Below are positions 35,283 to 43,315 of a stretch of 64,000 nucleotides of DNA, one piece after another (position 1 is the first letter of the stretch; each line of letters opens with the position of its first letter). The notes under the pieces were generated by a model. It was not told the DNA's origin, did not search any database, and saw only the letters and a list, made by a program, of their open reading frames with translations. A program made the translations under genes and the position numbers. Source of the DNA: Rhodopseudomonas sp. BAL398 (GTDB taxonomy: Bacteria; Pseudomonadota; Alphaproteobacteria; Rhizobiales; Xanthobacteraceae); contig NZ_CP133114.1 in the NCBI RefSeq assembly GCF_033001325.1, forward strand, positions 62,001 through 126,000. Reading direction: 5' to 3'.

Positions 35283-36657
35283 CTCGTTTAGAACATTCCG
35301 CGACCCGCTTCTCTCCTTGTACCAATCGGCTGTCACAGAAGTCGCTAAAAAAGTCGATCGGGGCGCAAATGCCAGCGTCACGAGTCGGGCCGGCGCGCAG
35401 CGATCGATGACCAGTTCGCTTCCAGACGTCGCCGCAGATATCGCCGAGCGCGAATACAATCGTTCAATTGGTGGCGTTGCGCCCGTTGCTCGTAGTGGTC
35501 CGACCGCACGCGAGCTTTCCAAGACCGGTATGGCGCAGGTCTGCGCGGAATGGGGCTTTCGGTATCTCAAAGCTGTGGCGTCAAGGGACGACCAGGCCAT
35601 CGCGCAATTGAAGGATGAGTTTACGGCGGGGACATGCGACCCGGCATGGCTCACCACCTTGGAGGCGTACCGAAGCTACTTGGGCGAAGACGGCAAGCGC
35701 AAAGCCGCGCCTTACGTCCGCGCGGCGACCGTGGGTCCAAAAACCATCGAGATCAAAAGCAACGCGCGTGTCGCTTTGATGGGGGACTGGGGCACCGGCG
35801 CACCGCCTGCGATCGGCGTCCTAAAATATGTCGCCGGGGACCACCCGGATCTGGTCGTGCACCTGGGTGACATTTACTACTCGGGTACGCCTGCGGAATG
35901 CCAATCAAACTTTATCGATCCGATAAATGCGATTCTCCGAACGAGAGCGCCTATGCCCGTGTATTCGCTGTCAGGCAACCATGACATGTACTGCGGAGGG
36001 GTCGGGTTTTATGAGCTTATCAAGCAGCTCAATGCCGCCCCATTGACGCAGCCGGCAAGCTTTTTCTGTCTAAGGTCTGCTGACGAGAAGTGGCAATTAT
36101 TGGCGATGGACACGGGGTTGCACGACGATAACCCGGTGACGGTGGCCGGTGCCGTGACATATCTGGAGGAGGATGAGCTCGCTTGGCACTGTGACCGCAT
36201 CAATGAGTTTTCCGGACGAACTATTTTGCTTTCCCATCACCAGCTGTTTTCAGGCTTTTCCCCCATTGGCCCAGCGGATGCGCAAGGAAAGCGTTCTGCG
36301 GTGAATCCTCGGCTGCTTAAAGCATTTCAGCGGATGACACAGAATAAGGGAGTGGCTGCGTGGTTCTGGGGGCATGAGCATACACTCAGTATTTATAATC
36401 CTTTCGCCGGATTGGAGCGTGGCCGCTGTTTGGGCCATGGAGCCGTGCCGGTTTCCGTTATCGACAAAATCTATGAGCCGCTTGCGAATCTTGACGTGAC
36501 GCCATCGTTGCTGGACCGGTCAAAACTCGGCACTACAGGGGGCGTCTACAATCATGGATACGCCCTTCTCACCTTTAACGAAGATTCATGTCGCGCTGAG
36601 TATTACCAGGCAGCAAACGGTGTGCGCACATTGGTTTTCGATGAGTCATTTGCGTAA
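35275..36657 (+). CDS. Calcineurin-like metallophosphoesterase
   Basis: 460 residues. The C-terminal two thirds are a metallophosphoesterase with the metal-binding motifs in order: MGDWGTG, VVHLGDIYYSG, SLSGNHDMY, LLSHHQ and FWGHEHT. The first 150 residues are helical and unassigned. No signal peptide is seen, so it acts in the cytosol. As last gene of the TIR-caspase operon it could degrade the TIR-made messenger to reset the system, or be a nuclease or phosphatase effector. Both are inferences from context. Confidence 0.82.
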   Translation: MPDSFRTFRDPLLSLYQSAVTEVAKKVDRGANASVTSRAGAQRSMTSSLPDVAADIAEREYNRSIGGVAPVARSGPTARELSKTGMAQVCAEWGFRYLKAVASRDDQAIAQLKDEFTAGTCDPAWLTTLEAYRSYLGEDGKRKAAPYVRAATVGPKTIEIKSNARVALMGDWGTGAPPAIGVLKYVAGDHPDLVVHLGDIYYSGTPAECQSNFIDPINAILRTRAPMPVYSLSGNHDMYCGGVGFYELIKQLNAAPLTQPASFFCLRSADEKWQLLAMDTGLHDDNPVTVAGAVTYLEEDELAWHCDRINEFSGRTILLSHHQLFSGFSPIGPADAQGKRSAVNPRLLKAFQRMTQNKGVAAWFWGHEHTLSIYNPFAGLERGRCLGHGAVPVSVIDKIYEPLANLDVTPSLLDRSKLGTTGGVYNHGYALLTFNEDSCRAEYYQAANGVRTLVFDESFA

Positions 36658-36822
36658 ATCTAGGTGGCATCGTTAAGTTGACATAAACAGGACCGTATGG
36701 GGCAAAGAACGGACCGCGTTATGCCGAGCCAGACACGTACCCCACCGCCCCGGGGTCATCGACGGAGATTCTCAGCTTTACATTGTCTTTACAGGGTTCC
36801 ATATTGCACCTATGGAGGCAGG

Positions 36823-37113
36823 ATGGCCCAGGCTCGCACGAAGGACACCAAATCGCGTTCGCTGATCAATCTGCGGGTCTCACCGGAGGACCGGCGATTG
36901 ATCGACCGCGCCGCCACGGCTACCGGCAAGAACAGGTCGGAGTTCATGCTCAGCGCCGCGCGGTTCGCAGCGGAGGAAGCATTGCTCGACAAGGTGCTGT
37001 TCCGCGTCGACGCCAAAACCTACGACGGATTGACGGCCTACCTCGATGAGCCGCCGGCCCCCGATGCAAGCCTTCGCAAGCTGATGCAGACCACGCCGCC
37101 GTGGCAGGGCTGA
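36823..37113 (+). CDS. DUF1778-type antitoxin (TacA-like)
   Basis: 96-residue ribbon-helix-helix antitoxin: SLINLRVSPEDRRLIDRAAT is the DNA-binding start and KNRSEFMLSAARFAAEEALL continues the family pattern. ATG 36823 has GGAGG just upstream; the open frame before it is not family-like. It overlaps the acetyltransferase toxin by 13 bases. As in TacA-TacT modules it should neutralise the toxin and repress the promoter around 36784-36812. Confidence 0.88.
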   Translation: MAQARTKDTKSRSLINLRVSPEDRRLIDRAATATGKNRSEFMLSAARFAAEEALLDKVLFRVDAKTYDGLTAYLDEPPAPDASLRKLMQTTPPWQG

Positions 37114-37619
37114 CTACGCCCGCGCCGCTCAGCCCTCCGGAGGCGCTGCGAGAGGATCACGAAACTGAAGGTTTCGACAGCGGCGAGCCTACCCTCGATA
37201 CCTGGCTTGTCCGACGCGCTCGAGCCAACCAGGCCAGCGGGGCCTCGCGCACTTACGTCGTCTGCCGCGAACGGGAGGTCGTGGGATACTATGCGCTCGC
37301 GAGCGGCGGGATTGATCTCGACGCCGCGCCAAGCCGGCTCCGACGCAACATGCCCGACCCGCTGCCGGTCGTGGTCCTAGGCCGCCTCGCCATCGCGCAG
37401 GGCGCACAGGGTCAGGGTCTCGGCCGCGCGATGCTTCGCGACGCGTCAACGAGAGTGCTGCAGGCGGCCGAACGCGTCGGCGTGGCGCTGCTCGTTGTGC
37501 ATGCGCTTTCGGACCACGCAAAGCAGTTCTATCTTGGTTGCGGATTCAAGGAGTCGCCGCTCGACCCCATGACGCTCATGGTCAGGGTCAAAGACCTCGG
37601 CGATGCGCGGGGCCAATGA
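37101..37619 (+). CDS. GNAT acetyltransferase toxin (TacT-like)
   Basis: 172-residue GNAT-fold enzyme. The acetyl-CoA loop is AQGAQGQGLGRAML, and the catalytic tyrosine lies in HAKQFYLGCGF. Toxins of this class acetylate the amino group of charged tRNAs and stop translation. GTG 37101 overlaps the antitoxin gene. The pair ends the defence island and may add plasmid stability or abortive infection. Confidence 0.87.
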   Translation: MAGLTTPAPLSPPEALREDHETEGFDSGEPTLDTWLVRRARANQASGASRTYVVCREREVVGYYALASGGIDLDAAPSRLRRNMPDPLPVVVLGRLAIAQGAQGQGLGRAMLRDASTRVLQAAERVGVALLVVHALSDHAKQFYLGCGFKESPLDPMTLMVRVKDLGDARGQ

Positions 37620-37655
37620 ATCGACCATCACAATGGGCGAGGAAGGAGTCGCGAC

Positions 37656-37844
37656 ATGCCCGTAGTTGAACTTTCGGCCACGCCTAAAGGCAATGGCTAC
37701 CAAGCGACCGTGACGTTTCCAGACGGCGTCTCGATGAGTTCAGAGGAAACCTACCCGACGATCGGTGAAGCCATCGCCGCCGCAGCCATGAAACTGCTCG
37801 ACATGCCTGACCGTCTCGCGAGGCTTGATCAAGGAGGTGGTTGA
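37656..37844 (+). CDS. Small conserved-looking protein of unknown function
   Basis: 62 residues: a beta-rich start (VELSATPKGNGYQATVTFPD) followed by one helix (EAIAAAAMKLLDMPDRLARL). It has a strong ribosome site (GGAAGGAG, 8 bases before ATG). A TGTTGGC/GCCAACA hairpin follows at 37853-37873. I recognise no family. The 165 bases after it hold no gene. Confidence 0.6.
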   Translation: MPVVELSATPKGNGYQATVTFPDGVSMSSEETYPTIGEAIAAAAMKLLDMPDRLARLDQGGG

Positions 37845-38010
37845 CCGGCGCCTGTTGGCAAGGCCCGCCAACACATCACAGCGGCAGCCGAGCGGGCGTG
37901 CATTAGCAAACGAGACTGCGGCTGCGCAGTCTTTGTGCAGATCAAACAGCGCGGGCGCCGCAATGCTCAAGGCCTGATGTTTCGCGATGAAACGCGCACG
38001 ATGCTTTTCA

Positions 38011-38709
38011 TCAAGCGCCGAGCCAACGAAATGACTTTTGAAGAAGGGCGTGGCCGCCAGCGCGCATCCACTCGCCGTGGGCCATGATGACGCGCTGACA
38101 ATTCCAGCTCAGCACTTTGTCGCGCGCCCGACGCGCTGGCGCTCGATTGATGAACGATAACCGCCATTCGAGCGGCGCGCAGGCCTGGTCCTGCGTGAGG
38201 CCGTCGAGGCGCGCAAGGAACCGAAGCCATCCCCAATGCTCTCGAAGGAACTGATCGCTAAAGGTCTGGATCAGATCAGCGACGATCGCCGTGCCGGAGG
38301 GCCGGTGAAAGAAAACAATCTCGTCCATGGCAAAGGAGCCGCGGAACCATGCCTGGTCGATGTCGGGAAGCCATTCGGGCGGCGGGGTATCTTTCAGCGC
38401 TTCGCGGAAGGAGAGGTCGGAGCGCTTCTTGACGGTTGATTGCGGTCCCCACAGCGCTGCCTCTGGGTAGGCGGCCTTCCACTCGCGCAGATAAAGGTGG
38501 TGGAGTTTGTTCGGGCTCACGAGATGGCGAACCGGGCCAAGATGATCTATCTTGGCGCGCAGACCCGCGGTCAGCTTGACCGGCGACCAGATCCACAGAT
38601 CGCCATTTTTCAATTGGGCAATTACCGAGCGCGTCGGATAGGGAGCGCCATAGAAGCTGACGTTCTCGCCGTCCGCGATCCAAAGAGCCTCATGCACTTG
38701 CTCAAGCAT
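38011..38709 (-). CDS. DUF4336 family protein
   Basis: 232 residues, resembling DUF4336 proteins with a metallo-beta-lactamase-like fold: VRHLVSPNKLHHLYLREWKA and WLPDIDQAWFRGSFAMDEIV are characteristic. No catalytic reaction is established for the family. It is cytosolic by sequence. It opens the stress-related block to the right of the defence island and stands alone on this strand, with 94 bases to the next gene. Confidence 0.75.
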   Translation of the reverse strand: MLEQVHEALWIADGENVSFYGAPYPTRSVIAQLKNGDLWIWSPVKLTAGLRAKIDHLGPVRHLVSPNKLHHLYLREWKAAYPEAALWGPQSTVKKRSDLSFREALKDTPPPEWLPDIDQAWFRGSFAMDEIVFFHRPSGTAIVADLIQTFSDQFLREHWGWLRFLARLDGLTQDQACAPLEWRLSFINRAPARRARDKVLSWNCQRVIMAHGEWMRAGGHALLQKSFRWLGA

Positions 38710-38803
38710 TCAGGCGACTCGATTCGCTGTGAACTATCATTCGACACCGATTGATAGCAAAGAGGATCTATTCCAAGCGCCGATCTCAGGCGAAGCCCGG
38801 CGC

Positions 38804-40831
38804 CTAAAGCCCGAACGGATAGGTGTCAGGCAGGCCCGGCTCCACATGGCCCGGCGCGAGCGGCGTGACGGCCGTCGTCTCGTCGAACCACAGGAAGGCG
38901 TCGAACTGCTGGGCGAGAGACGCCTCCACGTAGTGGCTCTGCAATTCGGTAACTGGGCGATAAATGACGCCGATGAAACGTTCGAGTATTGATGCGCGAA
39001 GTGCTCGCGCCGCGGGGTTGTCACGCGACAAGTCGAGCAGGCACCGAGCGGGGTCAGCATCGTGAAAGAGACATTCGACGCTGTCTCTTCGGGAGGGATT
39101 GACGCGCTTGACCTTCATCTCGCCGTCCCACTCGTCGGCGGCAGCCACCGTCCCCTGGTGCGTCCCCATGCCTATCAATGCGACGGATTCCGCGCCGAAC
39201 CGCTCGCGGCACAACTGCCCGATGTTGAGCTCGTCGCGTACCGCGCCCATCTCGGTGTGACGGGCGTCGCCGATATGGGAATTGTGTGCCCAGACGACGG
39301 CCTTCGCGTCGGCGCCGCGCGCGGCCAGCACGTGCTCGAGCGTCTCGAACATATGAGTGTCGCGCAGATTCCATGACTCGGCGCCGCCGTAATACATGAT
39401 GCGGTAGTAGCGCTCGGCCGACACGACCAAGCGGGCGTTCTGCGCCGCGTCGAGGAAACTGTCTGGATGATCCTCCTCGTAACGCAGGCGGCCGCGGAGA
39501 AGGTCGCGCAGCTGCGCTACCACGGCCTGCTCGCACTTGCGGTAACCCTCCGTCAGCACGGCGCGGCCGTAGGTCGAGGGCTCATCCTGCCACGGCGTGA
39601 GGCAGCCATAGCGCTCGCGGGCGACCGCGGCCGCGATCGGGTCGATCTTGTCCAGATAGTCGAGCACCGACGCGATCGAAGCCGCCATGTTGTAGATGTC
39701 GAGCCCGTAGAAGCCGGCGCGCCGCTTCTCATCGACGCCCGCGTTGTGCTCGCGCATTGCGTGGATGAAGGCGTTGACATCCGTGTTGCGCCACATCCAG
39801 ATCGGGAAGCGCTGGAACGGCGCTTCGCTTTCGCGCCGCGGCAGATGGCGGACGTAGCGGTCGACCGCCGCCGCATCCGGCCAGTCGGCCTCCACGGCGA
39901 CGATGGAAAAGCCGTGGCACGCCATGAGATGCTTCGTGATGGCGAGATGCTTCGTGATGGCCGCGCGTGCCCGGTAGAACTCGGACGTGCCGTGGCTCGC
40001 TTCCCCCAGCAGCACGACCCGCTTGCCGGCGAAACGGTCGAACAGCGCGCCGAAAGCGAGATCGTCGAAATCGGGCAGGGGCTCCGCCGCTTCAGCGATG
40101 AGGTCGGCCGGGGTCTTGCGCTGCGAGACGCCCGGCAGGTGGGACGACGACGATCGCCGTCCGTCTTCCACCCAGGTCTTCGCGCCGACCAGCGGTACGA
40201 AATGAACTGATCCCAGTCGCTCCTCGTCAAATTCCATTTCCGAACGGCGCGTCAATTTGAGGAGCTCTTGCGGCTCGTCCTCCGCGCCGACCGGAATGAT
40301 GAGCCGACCGCCTATCTTGAGCTGCAATTTTAGGGCGGGCGGAATCTGCGAACCGCCGGCCGAAACCACGATGGCGTCGAATTCGCCGCCATCCGGCCAG
40401 CCCTTCGTCCCGTCGGCGTGCCGCAGGCTGATGTTGCGGTAGTCAAGCGCATCGAAACGGTGCTGGGCCCGGGCGACCAGGCTCGCGTGACGCTCGACGG
40501 CACAGACCTCGATTGCGAGTTGCGCTGCGACAGCGGCGGCATAGCCGGAGCCGGCGCCTATCTCCAGCACCCGGTCGCCGGGGCCGATTTCTGCAGCCTC
40601 GAGCATGAAGGCGACGATGTAAAGTTGCGAGATCGTCTGGCCCTCGCCGATCGGCAGCGGGCTGTCCTCGTAGGCGAATTCCTGCGAAGCCTCCTCCACG
40701 AAAGCTTCTCGAGGGACGAGCGGCATCGCGGCGAGCACGCGGCTATCACGGACTCCGCGCGCGGCGATCTGACGATCCACCATGCGATCGCGGGCTCGGC
40801 TCACGTCCGCTTCTATTTGTGGGCTGGCCAT
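38804..40831 (-). CDS. Pcm methyltransferase fused to erythromycin-esterase-like domain
   Basis: About 675 residues. Residues 1-230 are protein-L-isoaspartate O-methyltransferase, with RDRMVDRQIAARGVRDSRVL and the SAM-binding VLEIGAGSGYAAAVAAQ; this enzyme repairs aged proteins. The remaining 430 residues resemble erythromycin-esterase/EreA-type hydrolases: LGEASHGTSEFYRAR, VEADWPDAAAVDRYV, MWRNTDV, WAHNSHIGDA. The frame is open to 40975, but ATG 40831 fits the Pcm start. A perfect 18-bp tandem duplication (39926-39961) inserts six extra residues just after the GEASHG motif. The substrate of the second domain is unknown. Confidence 0.85.
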   Translation of the reverse strand: MASPQIEADVSRARDRMVDRQIAARGVRDSRVLAAMPLVPREAFVEEASQEFAYEDSPLPIGEGQTISQLYIVAFMLEAAEIGPGDRVLEIGAGSGYAAAVAAQLAIEVCAVERHASLVARAQHRFDALDYRNISLRHADGTKGWPDGGEFDAIVVSAGGSQIPPALKLQLKIGGRLIIPVGAEDEPQELLKLTRRSEMEFDEERLGSVHFVPLVGAKTWVEDGRRSSSSHLPGVSQRKTPADLIAEAAEPLPDFDDLAFGALFDRFAGKRVVLLGEASHGTSEFYRARAAITKHLAITKHLMACHGFSIVAVEADWPDAAAVDRYVRHLPRRESEAPFQRFPIWMWRNTDVNAFIHAMREHNAGVDEKRRAGFYGLDIYNMAASIASVLDYLDKIDPIAAAVARERYGCLTPWQDEPSTYGRAVLTEGYRKCEQAVVAQLRDLLRGRLRYEEDHPDSFLDAAQNARLVVSAERYYRIMYYGGAESWNLRDTHMFETLEHVLAARGADAKAVVWAHNSHIGDARHTEMGAVRDELNIGQLCRERFGAESVALIGMGTHQGTVAAADEWDGEMKVKRVNPSRRDSVECLFHDADPARCLLDLSRDNPAARALRASILERFIGVIYRPVTELQSHYVEASLAQQFDAFLWFDETTAVTPLAPGHVEPGLPDTYPFGL
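39926..39961. repeat. 18-bp perfect tandem duplication inside the Pcm fusion gene
   Basis: GAGATGCTTCGTGATGGC occurs twice head to tail and adds one ITKHLA repeat to the esterase-like domain without breaking the frame. It looks like a recent slippage event. Confidence 0.85.
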
Positions 40832-40943
40832 CGGGAGAAACCATTGTCGCGCCGCCCAGTTCCCGAAAGCCAATTCCCGAGCGCCGCCAAGGAACGAGCC
40901 GGGTTGCGTCGCGTTGCTGTAGAGACCCCGCGCGAGGTGTGAA

Positions 40944-41273
40944 ATGGCTCTGTCCCCCGAGATGAAGCGGTGCATCGATGTCTGCCTGGACTGCTACAAG
41001 ACGTGTCTCGGCATGGCGATGAACCACTGCCTTGAGACCGGCGGCGAGCATGTCGCGCCGGCGCACTTCCGGCTGATGATGGCCTGTGCCGAGATGTGTC
41101 GCACCTCGGCACACTTCATGCTGATTTCGTCGCCGCACCACAAACACACCTGCCGGGAATGCGCGGAGATCTGTACGGAGTGCGCCAAGGACTGCGAGCG
41201 CCTCGGTGGGATGGATGAGTGCGTGGCCGCGTGTCGTGCCTGCGCCGAGTCTTGCAGCGCCATGGCCGCGTGA
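40944..41273 (+). CDS. Four-helix-bundle copper-binding protein (Csp-like)
   Basis: 109 residues with about 14 cysteines in a helical pattern (CIDVCLDCYKTC, MMACAEMC, CRECAEICTECAKDC, CVAACRACAESC). This is the signature of bacterial copper storage proteins, which hold many Cu(I) ions inside a four-helix bundle. There is no signal peptide, so it is a cytosolic form. GAGGTG precedes the ATG. It starts 112 bases from the divergent Pcm fusion and is followed at 7 bases by the PPC-domain gene. Confidence 0.88.
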   Translation: MALSPEMKRCIDVCLDCYKTCLGMAMNHCLETGGEHVAPAHFRLMMACAEMCRTSAHFMLISSPHHKHTCRECAEICTECAKDCERLGGMDECVAACRACAESCSAMAA

Positions 41274-41280
41274 GGCGAAC

Positions 41281-41763
41281 ATGAAAAGCCAACGGATCGC
41301 GTCCGGGGGAAAAGGCGAAACACTCGTCGTCGTGCTTGACGACGGCGAGGAGGCATTCTCCGCCTTGCAGGGGTTCGCGCGGAAAGAGAACGTGTCCGCC
41401 GCGTCGCTGACGGCGATCGGCGCATTCTCGCGCGCGACCGTCGGCTGGTTCGATTTCGCCAGCAAGTCCTACAAAGAGATCGCCGTCGAAGAGCAGTGCG
41501 AGGTCCTGAGCGCGATCGGCGACGTCGCCGTCGGTGACGACGGCAAGGCGAGTTTGCATGTCCATATCGTGCTTGGCCTGTCGGATGGGTCGACGCGCGG
41601 TGGCCACCTACTCAAGGGCACGGTCCACCCGACACTCGAAGTCGTGCTCACAGAGACGCCGGCGAAGCTGAGGCGGCGCAAGCGCCCCGGACTTGGCATC
41701 GCGCTCATCGACGCCGATCCGGAAGAGGCTCCCCAAAGCTACGGCGTTAATCTGCCGACGTGA
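41281..41763 (+). CDS. PPC/DUF296 domain protein
   Basis: 160-residue single PPC (DUF296) domain: FARKENVSAASLTAIGAFSR, then SLHVHIVLGLSDGSTRGGHL with its metal-binding histidine pattern and GTVHPTLEVVL. Related bacterial proteins are trimeric and of uncertain role; plant relatives are AT-hook proteins. ATG 41281 lies 7 bases after the Csp gene stop, so the two are co-transcribed. It overlaps the convergent hydrolase gene by 17 bases. Confidence 0.85.
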   Translation: MKSQRIASGGKGETLVVVLDDGEEAFSALQGFARKENVSAASLTAIGAFSRATVGWFDFASKSYKEIAVEEQCEVLSAIGDVAVGDDGKASLHVHIVLGLSDGSTRGGHLLKGTVHPTLEVVLTETPAKLRRRKRPGLGIALIDADPEEAPQSYGVNLPT

Positions 41764-42637
41764 AGAACCCGAGTAGCGCAGCGAGCGTCTCGGCAGGCGC
41801 TTCCTCGCACTGAAAGTGCCCGCCAGGAACTTCCTGCCCGATAACAGAATCTGCCCAGCGCTGCCACGTCTCGACGGGTTTTGCTTTGGCGACGCTGTAG
41901 TCGCGGCCCCAAACCACCAGCAGCGGGGCCGTAATCCTGCGCTTGCCGCGGTCGGCTTCGTCCGCTTCACGGTCGCGCGTCCAGCCGGCACGGTAATCCT
42001 CGCAGGTGCCGTGAATGCAGGCCGGGTCGCGAAAGCAGGCGATGTAGTCCTCCATATTCGCAGGATCGAACGCAAATCCGTCGGCGGCCCAATCGGCGAG
42101 CGTATGTCGGACGAAGAAGTCCGGGTCGCCCGCCAACAACGTCTCGGGAAGCGGGGCGGGCTGGGCCAGCATGTACCAATGGTATGCAGCCATCGCGGAC
42201 CCTGAGTTGGCGGCAGCCCACATTTCCGCCGTCGGCACGACGTCCAGCACCGCGATCCTGCTGACGACCTCTGGATGATCCAGCGCCAGGCGATACGCTA
42301 GCCGGCCACCGCGATCGTGGCCCGCAACCGCGAAGCGATCGTAGCCCAATTCGCGCATCGTCGCGATTTGATCGAGCGCCATCACGCGTTTGGAGTATCG
42401 CTCGTGTTGTTCGTCGCCCTTCGGCTTGTCGGAGCGGCCGTAGCCGCGAAGGTCGGGAATGACGACGGTAAAGCGCTCGGCAAGCTTAGGGGCCACAGGC
42501 CGCCACGCCACGCGTGTCATGGGATAACCGTGCAATAGGAGCAGCGGCGGACCGCTGCCGCCGACCAAGACGTCGACTTCGATTTCATGTCCTGGCAAGC
42601 GTCGGCGTTCGAAGCCCGCAATGAGGCCGTCGGTCAC
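41747..42637 (-). CDS. Alpha/beta hydrolase, haloacetate-dehalogenase-like
   Basis: About 296 residues with the alpha/beta-hydrolase core: LLLLHGYPMTRVAW, DLRGYGRSDKP, the nucleophile elbow AGHDRGG (an aspartate, as in dehalogenases and epoxide hydrolases) and the catalytic histidine in PGGHFQCEE. The Asp nucleophile and the DLRGYGRSDKP loop favour a fluoroacetate/haloacetate dehalogenase-type enzyme, but the substrate cannot be fixed from sequence. GTG 42637 has AAAGGA 7 bases upstream; ATG 42664 or 42688 are alternatives. Confidence 0.82.
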   Translation of the reverse strand: MTDGLIAGFERRRLPGHEIEVDVLVGGSGPPLLLLHGYPMTRVAWRPVAPKLAERFTVVIPDLRGYGRSDKPKGDEQHERYSKRVMALDQIATMRELGYDRFAVAGHDRGGRLAYRLALDHPEVVSRIAVLDVVPTAEMWAAANSGSAMAAYHWYMLAQPAPLPETLLAGDPDFFVRHTLADWAADGFAFDPANMEDYIACFRDPACIHGTCEDYRAGWTRDREADEADRGKRRITAPLLVVWGRDYSVAKAKPVETWQRWADSVIGQEVPGGHFQCEEAPAETLAALLGFFTSAD

Positions 42638-42775
42638 GTGAGTATCCTTTCGAGCAAGACCCATTGACGACAACGCCCCCGCCGCCACGCGATCTCGGCT
42701 GCCTGTGAGCCCCGCGTGATCGAGGCTGACGCAGTGCCTAGTGAACGCCGAGCGCGTTTTCGAGCTGACGTTTCG

Positions 42776-43207
42776 TCATCTTTGAGCGGCCCTCGATGTC
42801 CTTGTGTTGCGCCTGTGCGTAAGTTCGTCGCGCGTATGGCCATCGCTCGCGTGAGCGCGTGCATGGGCAACCTTTTCGCCGCGCGCTGTTGGCTTCCGCG
42901 CATTTCTGCCGCCCACCGACCGCGTGCTCTCGCGCTTGCCGGAAGCGCCGACGCGGGATTTGCCTTCGCGCTCCTGCTGGGCGGTCTTGCCCTCGGCTTC
43001 CTTTTCCTCGGTACGATGCAAGTTGCGTTTGTTGCGGCCCTCACTCTCGTACTTGGAATCGCCGGCCTCTTCCAAAGCGATGGCAATCGCCTGCTTGCGG
43101 CTCTTCACCGGACCGGCCTTGCCACCAGGGCCGCTTTTCAGCTCGCCGTGCTTGAACTCGTGCATCACGCGCCCGGTGATGCGCTTCTGTCGCGCGGATT
43201 CAGCCAT
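42776..43207 (-). CDS. Lysine/arginine-rich DUF6496-type protein
   Basis: 143-residue highly charged, basic protein. The first 50 residues (KRITGRVMHEFKHGELKSGP and KSRKQAIAIALEEAG) match small DUF6496-type proteins often found among stress genes. The rest is low-complexity R/K/E/S sequence and probably disordered. AAGGAGG lies just before ATG 43207. Function unknown; nucleic-acid binding is plausible from charge only. Confidence 0.75.
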   Translation of the reverse strand: MAESARQKRITGRVMHEFKHGELKSGPGGKAGPVKSRKQAIAIALEEAGDSKYESEGRNKRNLHRTEEKEAEGKTAQQEREGKSRVGASGKRESTRSVGGRNARKPTARGEKVAHARAHASDGHTRDELTHRRNTRTSRAAQR

Positions 43208-43315
43208 TTTGGCCTCCTTATCTCAGGAACATTCTGGAAAAACGGAAGCACAACGAACTGGTTCCGGAACGGAGCGGCCGGGTGGCAAGTTAATGCCGAG
43301 TTGTGAGGAAAGCCG

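Noticed and set aside
37853-37873. TGTTGGC/GCCAACA hairpin as a terminator
   Set aside because: No T run follows on either strand; kept only as a possible weak 3' structure.
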